Shown here: one piece after another, positions 53,941 to 60,799 of the stretch
Numbering within the stretch: the first letter of the stretch is position 1
Layout: every line of letters begins with the position of its first letter
Source of the DNA: Myxococcales bacterium
GTDB lineage: Bacteria; Myxococcota; Myxococcia; Myxococcales; Myxococcaceae
Assembly: GCA_020846875.1 (NCBI GenBank)
Contig: JADLDB010000068.1
Coordinates: forward strand, 1 to 60,799
Reading direction: 5' to 3'
DNA length: 60,799 nucleotides
Made by a program: the position numbers and the translations under genes
Notes under the pieces: generated by a model
What the model saw: the letters and a program-made list of their open reading frames with translations, nothing else
The model's database searches: none
Told to the model about the DNA's origin: nothing

Positions 53941-54091
53941 CGCTCTGGCAGGCGCGGTGGAGCGCGAGGAAGTCCGGCCTCACGCGCTGCGGCTCGCCCC
54001 AGCGTTCCTCGAGGCGGCCCCGGCCGTGGCGGTGCTGGGCGAAGGCGAGGGAAGAGGAGAGCAACAGGGCGACGACGAGGAGGTGGCGCAT
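53831..54091 (-). pseudogene. Small secreted protein, N-terminal half of split gene
   Basis: ATG 54091 gives a good signal peptide (MRHLLVVALLLSSSLAFAQ), then HRHGRGRLEERWGEPQRVRP and a Cys unit LALHRACQSAFRG. Beyond about 53938 the frame reads the ileS tail out of phase until a stop at 53831. The proper continuation may be the fragment at 49369-49455. No clear ribosome-binding site is visible. Confidence 0.6.
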
Positions 54092-54155
54092 GCAAGCCCG
54101 ACGGGCGCTGCGCCGCGCCGATTCAGGCGTACACTTCTTTCTCCGCCCGTCCGTT

Positions 54156-54485
54156 CTACTTGCAGGAGTTGGCGCAGGAGGCCGGCTCGCCCATGACGGC
54201 CTGCTCGCAGGTCTGCGCCTTGCGGTCGGTGATGCAGGAGGAGGCCGCGGCGGCGTCGAACGTCTTCCCGTCGGCGCAGCCGCTGACCAGCGCGCACAGG
54301 GACTTGTACTGCGACTTGCAGGAGCCGAGGTCGCTGCCAATCTTGAGGCCCGAGGCCCCGGGGCAGTTCCACATCTTCTCGCACTCGCCGTCGACGCGCT
54401 GCTCGCAGAAGCCCTGCGGGGAGAGGCCACAGCCGGCGAGGGCGAGGAGGGCGACGGACAGCGCTGCGAGGACGAGCTTCTTCAT
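54156..54485 (-). CDS. Cysteine-rich lipoprotein
   Basis: ATG 54485 (GGAG about 10 bases ahead) opens a signal with lipobox (LSVALLALAGCGLS). The 109-residue product has ten cysteines, in pairs such as CEQRVDGECEKMWNC and LCALVSGC, ending CANSCK. It is likely a disulphide-knotted domain at the cell surface. Similar small Cys-rich lipoproteins are common in myxobacteria; function unknown. Confidence 0.8.
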   Translation of the reverse strand: MKKLVLAALSVALLALAGCGLSPQGFCEQRVDGECEKMWNCPGASGLKIGSDLGSCKSQYKSLCALVSGCADGKTFDAAAASSCITDRKAQTCEQAVMGEPASCANSCK

Positions 54486-54596
54486 GGGCTTCGACTCCGG
54501 AGGGGTGGGACGGCGACTGCGGCGGCGGTGGACGGGAATCCTCGTCGCGAATTCAGAGGCGGGCGAAGGAGCCTTCACGGACGGTCTGGTTGCTCG

Positions 54597-55721
54597 TCAG
54601 TCGCCGCCGCAGCGGGACGCGCCCGCCCCGAGGATGCGCACGCCCGGGGCCGCCGTCAGCCAGGTGCTGTCCGTGTCCGTCCCGGTGAGGTACTGCGTCA
54701 CCGTGGTGGGGGCGCCGTCGGACGAGGTGTACAGGTAGAAGTCCGGCCCCCACGAAGAGAAGGCGTAGGCGTAGGCCTGGCCGAGGGTGAGGGACGGAAA
54801 CACCCGCAGCCCGGAGGTCACCGCGGTGGCCTTCGACACCTCGGCCAGGCTCATCACGCCGCCCGCAGTCGAGGGCGGGAAGAAGCCGAACAGCTTCCCT
54901 TCGGGCGTCCCGGTGAGTTCCGCCGTGCCCGTCGCTGCGCCGCCGAAGCTGCCCACCACCGAGGCCCTCATCGCCCCCAGGTCGACTCGGGCCAGGGCGC
55001 CGTTGGCCGCGATGAAGAGCGTCTCGTCGGGCGAGTCGGCCGAGTCGGGGGAGAAGCCCATGCCGAAGCGCGTCCAGCCGGCGGGCGGCACGAAGCTGGT
55101 GGCCGCGCAGTTGACGGTGCGGACGTTGATGCGGAAGAGCGAGCCGTCGCCGTAGTTGACCCACCCCGAGCCGTCCTGGCTCACGGCCATCGAGTTGGGC
55201 GTGGCGCCGCCGGCGGCCGGGCAGGCCAGCTTGCCGATGCGCCGCAGGTCCTTCGTCGGCGGGTAGAAGCTGTAGAGGTCGGCGGTGTCGGTGAAGAGGT
55301 AGATGAGCTTGGCCTCCTCCGGGCAGCTGGCGCGCGTCCACACCCGGGGCGGGCTCTCGATGCGCAAAGAGCGCGTGGCGACCGCGACGCGCTGGCCTTC
55401 CTTCATCCACCGGGCCTCCACGTCCAGCGGCGCGCCCGGGGTGCAGCCCGTGGTGGTGGAGGTGCAGGTGAAGCGGGTCCGCACCGTGCCGAAGGCGTCC
55501 AGCTCGATGGTCGTCTCGTCCAGCTCCCCGACGAAGGCCTGCAGGACGATGGTGCCGGTGCCGATGGTGCCGTCCGCCTCGGTGGCCACCACGCGCAGGT
55601 AGGACGTGCGCCCCAGGCCGTCGAGGGTGGGCGGCGCGGCCGTCAGCGTCAGCGTGGGCTGGGCCGCGGGCGCACACGCGAGGAGCCCCACCGCCAGGTA
55701 CAGCGCCAGCACGCTTCTCAC
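54597..55721 (-). CDS. Lipoprotein of unknown function
   Basis: GTG 55721 is favoured: AAGGAG lies 7 bases ahead and the protein then starts with a lipoprotein signal (VLALYLAVGLLACAP). An Ig-like domain (about 20-130) is followed by a propeller-like region of about 240 residues with blades such as LIYLFTDTADLYSFYPPTKD and SWGPDFYLYTSSDGAPTTVT. There is no enzyme motif. Probably displayed on the outer membrane. Confidence 0.75.
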   Translation of the reverse strand: MRSVLALYLAVGLLACAPAAQPTLTLTAAPPTLDGLGRTSYLRVVATEADGTIGTGTIVLQAFVGELDETTIELDAFGTVRTRFTCTSTTTGCTPGAPLDVEARWMKEGQRVAVATRSLRIESPPRVWTRASCPEEAKLIYLFTDTADLYSFYPPTKDLRRIGKLACPAAGGATPNSMAVSQDGSGWVNYGDGSLFRINVRTVNCAATSFVPPAGWTRFGMGFSPDSADSPDETLFIAANGALARVDLGAMRASVVGSFGGAATGTAELTGTPEGKLFGFFPPSTAGGVMSLAEVSKATAVTSGLRVFPSLTLGQAYAYAFSSWGPDFYLYTSSDGAPTTVTQYLTGTDTDSTWLTAAPGVRILGAGASRCGGD

Positions 55722-55784
55722 GTCACCACTCCTTCTCCGGGAGGCCATCCCACGGGGTGCACCACTCTAACAAGGGCTTCGCGG

Positions 55785-55913
55785 TCACCGAGCCGTGCCG
55801 TAGAAGCCGCCCGCCCCGCTCAGGTTGTAGCCGTGGACGCCGGCGCTGGCCATGGCGGAAGTCTGCGAGGCCGGGCGGCAGACGCAGTCGAGCAAGGGCG
55901 TCGCTTTGGGTGG
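55785..55913 (-). other. Possible gene fragment or very small ORF
   Basis: Between two stops the minus strand reads about 42 codons, ending DCVCRPASQTSAMASAGVHG then YNLSGAGGFYGTAR. The Gly-rich end with a CVC motif looks more protein-like than other frames, but there is no good start (a TTG only) and no ribosome-binding site. The rest of 55722-55975 shows no gene. Confidence 0.2.
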
Positions 55914-55975
55914 CGGTCAGCCGCCGGCGAGGTCACTCCTTTACCTGGAGCAGTCGTCATCCCGGGGGGTGGACC

Positions 55976-56338
55976 ATGACTCGAATGACCTGGCTCAGCC
56001 TGGCCGCGCTGCTGTCCGCGTGCGCCGTACAGTGCGGCCCGGAGCCCACGGAGTACCTGCCACCGTCCTGCACCAGCGACGGCACCAACCAGACGCTCAC
56101 CTTGAACATCACCCAGGGCGAGGGCGCCGTCACCGTCTCCCCGACGGGGACGGCGTGCACCACCTTCGGCGGACAATGCACCTGGCAGTTCCCCCGCTGC
56201 ACCCCGGTGCGCCTCACCGCCACGCCCTACTCCGGGTACACGAAGGCGGAGTGGACGGGCTGCGACAGCGCGCAGGGGCTGGCGTGCGACCTCGAATTGC
56301 GGGCCGCGCGCAGCGTGTCCCTGGCGCTCAAGGAGTGA
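55976..56338 (+). CDS. Small lipoprotein
   Basis: ATG 55976, preceded by a G-rich sequence (GGGGGGTGG), gives 120 residues with a lipobox signal (WLSLAALLSACAVQCG). The domain contains LTLNITQGEGAVTVSPTGTA and a later VRLTATPYSGYTKAEWTGCD, the pattern of a single bacterial-repeat (beta) domain with three disulphides. Function unknown. Confidence 0.8.
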   Translation: MTRMTWLSLAALLSACAVQCGPEPTEYLPPSCTSDGTNQTLTLNITQGEGAVTVSPTGTACTTFGGQCTWQFPRCTPVRLTATPYSGYTKAEWTGCDSAQGLACDLELRAARSVSLALKE

Positions 56339-56404
56339 CGTCCACCAAAGGCCGGTGCGGGGGCGCTGGCGCACAGCGCGGAAAGCCGCGAAGGTGCGCG
56401 GACC

Positions 56405-57445
56405 ATGAATGACGACGTCGTCCTCCTCTTCGGAGGCAATTCGTCCGAGCGGCGGGTGTCGGTGGCCTCGGCGCAGAACGTGAGCCGGCTCTTGTCTTCT
56501 GCCGCGCTGTGGTTCTGGTCCCCCTCGGGCGCGGTGCACCGGGCGGCGGCGGAGGAGCTTCTGGCCCACGGCGACACCTTCACCCGCGACTTCGCGCCCA
56601 AGGCCGGCGCGGCCTTCCCCACCCTGGCCGACGCGCTGGAGTCCGCCGACGCGCGCGGGCGGGCCTTCCTCCTCGCGCTCCACGGCGGCGACGGGGAGAA
56701 CGGCACCGTGCAGCGCGCGCTGGAGGCCCGCCACCTGGCCTTCACCGGCAGCGGCAGCGCGGCCAGCGCCCGGGCCTTCGACAAGGCGCAGACCAAGGCG
56801 CTGGCGGCGGCGAAGGGCGTGGCGGTGGCCGACGCGCGGGTGCTGACGCCAAAGGACGCGAAGGCCACCGCGGCGGCGCTGGACGAGCTGCTGGCCAGCC
56901 ATCCCCGCTGGGTGCTCAAGCCGCTGGCGGACGGCTCCAGCCACGGGCTGGTGCACCTCAAGGCGCAGGCGCAGGTGCCGGAGGCCGCGCAGGTGCTGGC
57001 CGGGCTGGGCCTCACCTACCTGGCGGAGGTCTTCATCGAGGGTCGCGAGCTGACGGTGGGCGTCGTCGACGAAGGCAGCGGGCCCTTGGCGCTCCCGGTG
57101 TCCGAGGTGCGCTTCGCGCCCGACGCGGCCTTCGACTACGCCGGCAAGTACCTGGGCCGGGGCACCGAGGAGATTACCCCCGCGCAGCTGTCCGACGCCG
57201 AGCGCGAGGCGGCGCAGCGCCTGGCGGTGGCGACGCACCAGGCGGTGGGCTGCGAAGGCTACTCGCGCACGGACATGATTCTCACCGCGCAGGGGCCGGT
57301 GCTGCTGGAAATCAACACCCTGCCCGGGCTGACGAAGGCGTCCTTCATCCCGCAGCAACTGGCGGCGGCGGGGAAGGACTTGAAGGCCTTCCTCGAGGCG
57401 CAGCTGGAGCTGGGGCGGAAGCGAGCCGCGCGCGGCCCCCGATGA
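56405..57445 (+). CDS. D-alanine--D-alanine ligase family protein
   Basis: The 346-residue ATP-grasp enzyme has LLFGGNSSERRVSVASAQNV (start), LALHGGDGENGTVQRALEAR, FTGSGSAASARAFDKAQTKA, and GCEGYSRTDMILT. LLEINTLPGLTKASFIPQQL supplies the metal and second-substrate site. It should join two D-Ala for peptidoglycan. It differs in part from typical Ddl in the central segment (VLKPLADGSSHGLVHLK for the usual VVKP...GSS.GV), so another D-amino acid substrate is possible. It overlaps the next gene by 4 bases. Confidence 0.88.
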   Translation: MNDDVVLLFGGNSSERRVSVASAQNVSRLLSSAALWFWSPSGAVHRAAAEELLAHGDTFTRDFAPKAGAAFPTLADALESADARGRAFLLALHGGDGENGTVQRALEARHLAFTGSGSAASARAFDKAQTKALAAAKGVAVADARVLTPKDAKATAAALDELLASHPRWVLKPLADGSSHGLVHLKAQAQVPEAAQVLAGLGLTYLAEVFIEGRELTVGVVDEGSGPLALPVSEVRFAPDAAFDYAGKYLGRGTEEITPAQLSDAEREAAQRLAVATHQAVGCEGYSRTDMILTAQGPVLLEINTLPGLTKASFIPQQLAAAGKDLKAFLEAQLELGRKRAARGPR

Positions 57446-57654
57446 GCGGCTGGGTGGAGGACGCGCGGCTGGCGACAGTCGAGCACGAGTGCCCGGAGTG
57501 TGGCCGCATGGCCCGGGGAACGGGGCGGATGCGCTGCGACGCCCTCACCCGCCGGTGGCTGGTGGAGTACCGCTGCGTCGACGCCGGCTTCCTCGCCTGG
57601 AGTGAGAAGGTGGAGGACCTCACCCGGGCCGTCGCCGCGGACCACGGGCGCTGA
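57442..57654 (+). CDS. Small protein with Cys motif
   Basis: The 70-residue protein has HECPECGRMARGTGRMRCDA and a later YRCVDAGF, so up to four cysteines that could hold one zinc. No signal peptide. It overlaps the ligase gene by 4 bases (ATGA) and so is co-translated with it. Function unknown. Confidence 0.7.
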   Translation: MSGWVEDARLATVEHECPECGRMARGTGRMRCDALTRRWLVEYRCVDAGFLAWSEKVEDLTRAVAADHGR

Positions 57655-57706
57655 AGGCCCGAGGAGGCGCTGGCTGCGCCTATACTGTGGGCCGAGCCGT
57701 CCAGAC

Positions 57707-59998
57707 ATGGTCCCCCTCCTCCTCGCGCTGCTCGCCCAGACTCCCGTCGATCTGCCAGCGGCCAGCCGGGAGCCCCTCACCGGCACGCAGCCGGCGGTCG
57801 CATACGTGGGCCTTCAGCAGTACGCCGTCACCTGGGTGGATGACCGCTTCGACTTCCTGCACCGGAGGCGGCCCACCCCCAGCGGGGCCACCGACCTCTG
57901 GTACAGCCGCCTCTCCACGGACGGGGGTGTCCGCGTCCCTCAGCGCCTCTGCCCGGCGGCGCCGCTGGGCCGGCCGGCGTTGCTGGCGGCCGCCGGCGCC
58001 CTCACTGCCTTCTGGCATGAGGAAGTCAGCCCGGGCCAGGTGGGCGTCCGGCGCGCGAGGGTGAATCCTGACGGCGGGGTGGACTGTCCTCCTCCCCTCT
58101 TTGTGTCATCCGACGCGGCGAATGAGCTCACCGTGGCCTGGTCCGGCACGCGCGCCTTCCTGGCGTGGACGACCAACGACTCCAACTCCCGGCTGTGTGG
58201 CGCGTGGCTGGACGGCGCCGGCACCGTCACGTCCGGACCCAACGAGTACCTCTCCGGCCTCGCGGCGTACGCTTCGTTGAGCACCGGCGCCACCACCGGC
58301 ACCGTCCGCATGAGCTACCTGGACAGCGCCAGCGCGGCGCACAGGACACAAGTCGTGGAGAGCGACACCGGCGTCATGAACTTCGAGACACTGAAGTCGG
58401 GCGCCACCCAGACGGCGATGGACCCGGCAGCCGGCGGCTTCACCGTGGTGCAGTCCTCCGGCGGGACGGAGGCCCACTTCGTCGGTGGACCGGTGGTCAA
58501 CTTGCTCTCGACCGGGACCGGTCAACTCCGGGTGGTGACCGCCGCGGCCACGGGGCGCTCCCTTGCCATGGATGAAGGACCGTCCGGCCTCTCCATCGTG
58601 GGCTTCTCAGCTGGCGGCAGGACCCAGAACGTGGTCCTCAACAATGAGATGGAGGCGGCGGCGGCCAGCGACGGGACCGGCGTGCTGCTGGTGTCCAACG
58701 ACGCCCGCCAGGAGTTGCACTCGGCGCGCCTCTCGCTCGGTCCAACCACCCTCACCGTCTCTTCCCTCCCTGGGTCCTTCTTCTCGTCTGACGCGCCGCA
58801 GCGCCGCCCCTCGGCGGCCTTCTTCATGGACCGCTTCGTCATCGCCTACGAAGAGCGGACCGACGCGGGCTTCGTGACGCGGCTGGTGGGACTGCAGAAG
58901 GACAACGGCCTCACGACGTCCGTCCCGGCGCCCACCCTCCGCGACGCCTCCCTCTTCAACCGCCCCGACGGGACGGCGCTGGTGCGGCACGACGTGGGGC
59001 TCACCACCCAGACGGCCGTCGCCGTGTTTGACCTGGCGACGAACGTGCCTTCGCCGGGACCTCCGCTGCTCTCCTCCGCTCCCGCGGGTGCCGGCGCGGC
59101 GACCGACCGGCGGGCGGTGCACTGGTCCGACACCACCCTCTTTGTAGAGGGCGCCAGCGCCCGGCCTTTCGCCAACATGGTGCCCTCCCGGACGGGGGCG
59201 ACGACGGCCTCCGACTTGTGGTTGCCGGTCCTCTCCGCCGGCAAGTTGATGACGCTGTACCTCACCGAGGCGGAGCTGGCCTCCTCGAGCTCCCTGCCTC
59301 AGCCCCGGGTGCAGCACGCCTCGTCCTTCGACCGCGACGTGTCGCCCGGCATCGCCGTGCTGTCCACGCCGATGGGCCCGCGCGCCCTCATCGCCTGGGC
59401 GGACGCGAACCAGGACAGGGTCCACTGGGAGGTCTTCGACTCCAACGGGACGTACGAGCAGGGCGCGGAAGACGCCCTGCCGCCGGTGCGGGGCATCGCG
59501 GTGGCGGCGTCGACGGGCGGGTGGGTGATGACCTTCTCGGACGCGCGAGGCCTCAACACCCGGGCCTACTCCCTGGATGGCTCCCTCGGCTTCGGCACGG
59601 TGTTCGGCACGCCGCCCGAGGTGGCCGGCGAGCCGGTGATGGCGGCGGCTCCGGACGGGACCGTGGTGTCGGTGTGGCCCGTCTTCTCCCCTTCCCGGGC
59701 CACGGTGGGCCTGCGGGCGGTGGTGCTGGACCCCTTCCCCGGCACCACCGACGGCGGCGTGGGGGTGGACGGTGGCCTGGACGCGGGCGCACCCACGGAT
59801 GGGGGCGTGCGGCCGGACGCGGGCGCGAGGACGGACGGAGGTGTCGCACCAGACGGCGGCGACACCCCGGACGGGGGACTCGGGCCCGCCGTCTTCGAGA
59901 CCTCCGGCTGCGGCTGCACGTCCGCCGCCGACGCGTCCGCGTGGCTGCTCGCCGGGCTGGCGCTCTGCGCGTGCTGGGCCCGTCACCGGCGGCGATGA
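57707..59998 (+). CDS. Secreted repeat protein with MYXO-CTERM-like tail
   Basis: The 763-residue product starts with a short signal (VPLLLALLAQTPVD). The body has beta-propeller-like repeats (RLSTDGGVRVPQRL, TVAWSGTRAFLAWTTNDSNS, VLLVSNDARQELHSARLSLG). A linker of DGG and DAG units (about 680-735) leads to SGCGCTSAADASAWLLAGLA then LCACWARHRRR. Gly-Cys, hydrophobic helix and Arg cluster match a MYXO-CTERM sorting signal. It is likely cleaved and tethered at the surface. It overlaps the next gene by 4 bases. Confidence 0.85.
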   Translation: MVPLLLALLAQTPVDLPAASREPLTGTQPAVAYVGLQQYAVTWVDDRFDFLHRRRPTPSGATDLWYSRLSTDGGVRVPQRLCPAAPLGRPALLAAAGALTAFWHEEVSPGQVGVRRARVNPDGGVDCPPPLFVSSDAANELTVAWSGTRAFLAWTTNDSNSRLCGAWLDGAGTVTSGPNEYLSGLAAYASLSTGATTGTVRMSYLDSASAAHRTQVVESDTGVMNFETLKSGATQTAMDPAAGGFTVVQSSGGTEAHFVGGPVVNLLSTGTGQLRVVTAAATGRSLAMDEGPSGLSIVGFSAGGRTQNVVLNNEMEAAAASDGTGVLLVSNDARQELHSARLSLGPTTLTVSSLPGSFFSSDAPQRRPSAAFFMDRFVIAYEERTDAGFVTRLVGLQKDNGLTTSVPAPTLRDASLFNRPDGTALVRHDVGLTTQTAVAVFDLATNVPSPGPPLLSSAPAGAGAATDRRAVHWSDTTLFVEGASARPFANMVPSRTGATTASDLWLPVLSAGKLMTLYLTEAELASSSSLPQPRVQHASSFDRDVSPGIAVLSTPMGPRALIAWADANQDRVHWEVFDSNGTYEQGAEDALPPVRGIAVAASTGGWVMTFSDARGLNTRAYSLDGSLGFGTVFGTPPEVAGEPVMAAAPDGTVVSVWPVFSPSRATVGLRAVVLDPFPGTTDGGVGVDGGLDAGAPTDGGVRPDAGARTDGGVAPDGGDTPDGGLGPAVFETSGCGCTSAADASAWLLAGLALCACWARHRRR

Positions 59999-60708
59999 GC
60001 GACAAACCTCACACCACGCTGCGGCTGTGGCTCCACGCGCTGAAGCGGGCAGGCACCGCCGCGCCGGACGGCCCGGTGCCGGACTTCCCGCGCCTCAAGA
60101 TGCGGGAGCTGGCCTTCGCTCTGCTGCACTTCTCCGAGCTGCTGGAAGGCCAGGTGCCGGCGGCGGAGCGCGGGGCGTGGGCGCAGGAGCTCGAAGGCTC
60201 CCGCTGGGTGCTGACGACGCCGGCGGAAGAGCAACCGCCCGCGCACGCCACCCTGGGCCGGGTGGAGACGGCGCCCAGTTGGAGTCACCTCGCCCGCGCC
60301 TTCCACCAGGCCGCGCACCGGGCGGTGTGGGCTCCGGGCCTGTGCGGCCCAGCGCAGCGCGCCGCGGTGGGCATGGCCTTCACCCTCTTTCGCAGCTCAG
60401 CGCCTTCGCGCGCCGAGGCGAACCAGGCCATCCGCCGCGGGCTGGAGCGGCTGGAGGCGGGTCTCTGGCTGTCGGCAGCCCGCGCCCGCGTGGGAGACAA
60501 GGAGCCGGCGCTGGCCACGGCCCGCGGGTGGTGGGGCGGCGCGGCCCTGGCCCTCTTCGAGGACGCGCAGGGGGGATGGTGGTTGGTGCGGCTCACCCCC
60601 GGGCGCCCGGTGAGTGTGGAGCGCGGCGCGCGGGATGACCTGCTGGCCTGCGTGCCGGACGCGCACTTCGCCAGCGCGGTGCGCACGGTGTGGAGCGAGC
60701 AGCGCTAG
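59995..60708 (+). CDS. Unknown soluble protein coupled to the surface protein
   Basis: The 237-residue protein has no signal or membrane segment. It is mostly helical (LKMRELAFALLHFSELLEGQ, AEANQAIRRGLERLEAGLWL) with a late beta stretch (GGWWLVRLTPGRPVSVERGA). Its start overlaps the previous stop by 4 bases, so it is translated with the sorted protein. Family not recognised. Confidence 0.75.
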   Translation: MSDKPHTTLRLWLHALKRAGTAAPDGPVPDFPRLKMRELAFALLHFSELLEGQVPAAERGAWAQELEGSRWVLTTPAEEQPPAHATLGRVETAPSWSHLARAFHQAAHRAVWAPGLCGPAQRAAVGMAFTLFRSSAPSRAEANQAIRRGLERLEAGLWLSAARARVGDKEPALATARGWWGGAALALFEDAQGGWWLVRLTPGRPVSVERGARDDLLACVPDAHFASAVRTVWSEQR

Positions 60709-60799
60709 AGCGCCGATCAGGTTGGCGGACCGAGTGACGTCGGTGAGTTGCGAGCAGACCAAGGCGCGACGAGGGAAGCTGCTGGTGGGCAGTTGACCG
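60709..60799. other. Window edge
   Basis: The final 91 bases follow the last stop codon. No frame on either strand shows a start, ribosome-binding site or protein-like run that I can support. Confidence 0.5.

Noticed and set aside
49470-53950. ACGCG(C)TCTGG at both island edges as an attachment-site direct repeat
   Set aside because: Only about 10 bases with one gap, in GC-rich DNA where chance matches are frequent, and the left copy lies within the DUF4276 gene region.
53980-55979. Large plus- and minus-strand frames overlapping the lipoprotein genes
   Set aside because: Low-complexity Ala/Gly/Arg translations opposite genes with clear signal peptides.

Overview
The window is about 60.8 kb of very GC-rich DNA with tightly packed genes, many of them joined by 4-base ATGA or GTGA overlaps. 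Gene content points to a myxobacterium (Myxococcota, probably near the Cystobacterineae/Myxococcus side). The signs are Asp-Ala-Gly-rich linkers behind lipoprotein signals, two proteins with MYXO-CTERM-like tails, two Hanks-type kinases, ECF sigma factors, a hybrid histidine kinase, a repeat-companion (TIGR02996-like) leucine-rich repeat protein, and many secreted proteins of unknown function. This placement is inferred from gene content; there is no rRNA, and I recognised no tRNA or CRISPR array.

Layout. 0-6.5 kb: TPR protein, two lipoproteins (one a repeat protein with a DAG linker), proA, a family 2 glycosyltransferase, then a decayed stretch (about 5.65-6.45 kb) holding gene remnants and a diverged copy of the glycosyltransferase 5' end. 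6.5-12.6 kb: an ECF sigma factor overlapping a membrane-anchored Ser/Thr kinase, then aconitase A overlapping a DUF488 gene. 12.7-16.7 kb: a large unknown protein, a lipoprotein with a paralogue at 46.7 kb, a 2OG-Fe(II) oxygenase-like protein and a membrane protein. 16.8-20.1 kb: a FadR-type regulator, an unknown protein and a GMC oxidoreductase in one translationally coupled operon, with a perfect palindrome over the regulator start. 20.3-25.1 kb: a 1.2 kb-residue-scale repeat protein with a sorting-type tail, a zinc-ribbon protein and an outer-membrane barrel. 25.3-30.1 kb: a zinc-ribbon Ser/Thr kinase and a hybrid histidine kinase. 30.1-36.6 kb, minus strand: a coupled membrane protein/dipeptidase/barrel operon, a porin-like protein, and a sigma factor / anti-sigma-like / secreted protein operon.

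36.7-48.1 kb: lipoproteins, an RDD-TPR membrane protein, an acetate kinase fused to a PduL-type phosphotransacylase (both steps between acetyl-CoA and acetate in one chain), an M23 peptidase, a haem-binding protein, an acyltransferase, an LRR/pentapeptide protein, and a nucleotidyltransferase. 48.2-49.4 kb: an MFS transporter gene with a frameshift.

49.4-54.1 kb is the most unusual part. It looks like a small defence-type island: a DUF4276 (TOPRIM-like) protein coupled to an AAA ATPase that has lost its 5' end against an IS21-type transposase remnant, an AbiEi/AbiEii toxin-antitoxin pair, a shortened DUF416 gene and an orphan ileS 3' tail. The island seems to sit inside a small secreted-protein gene, whose N-terminal half lies on the right flank and whose probable C-terminal half lies on the left flank. 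54.2-60.7 kb returns to ordinary backbone: lipoproteins, a D-Ala-D-Ala ligase homologue, small proteins, and a second protein with a MYXO-CTERM-like tail.
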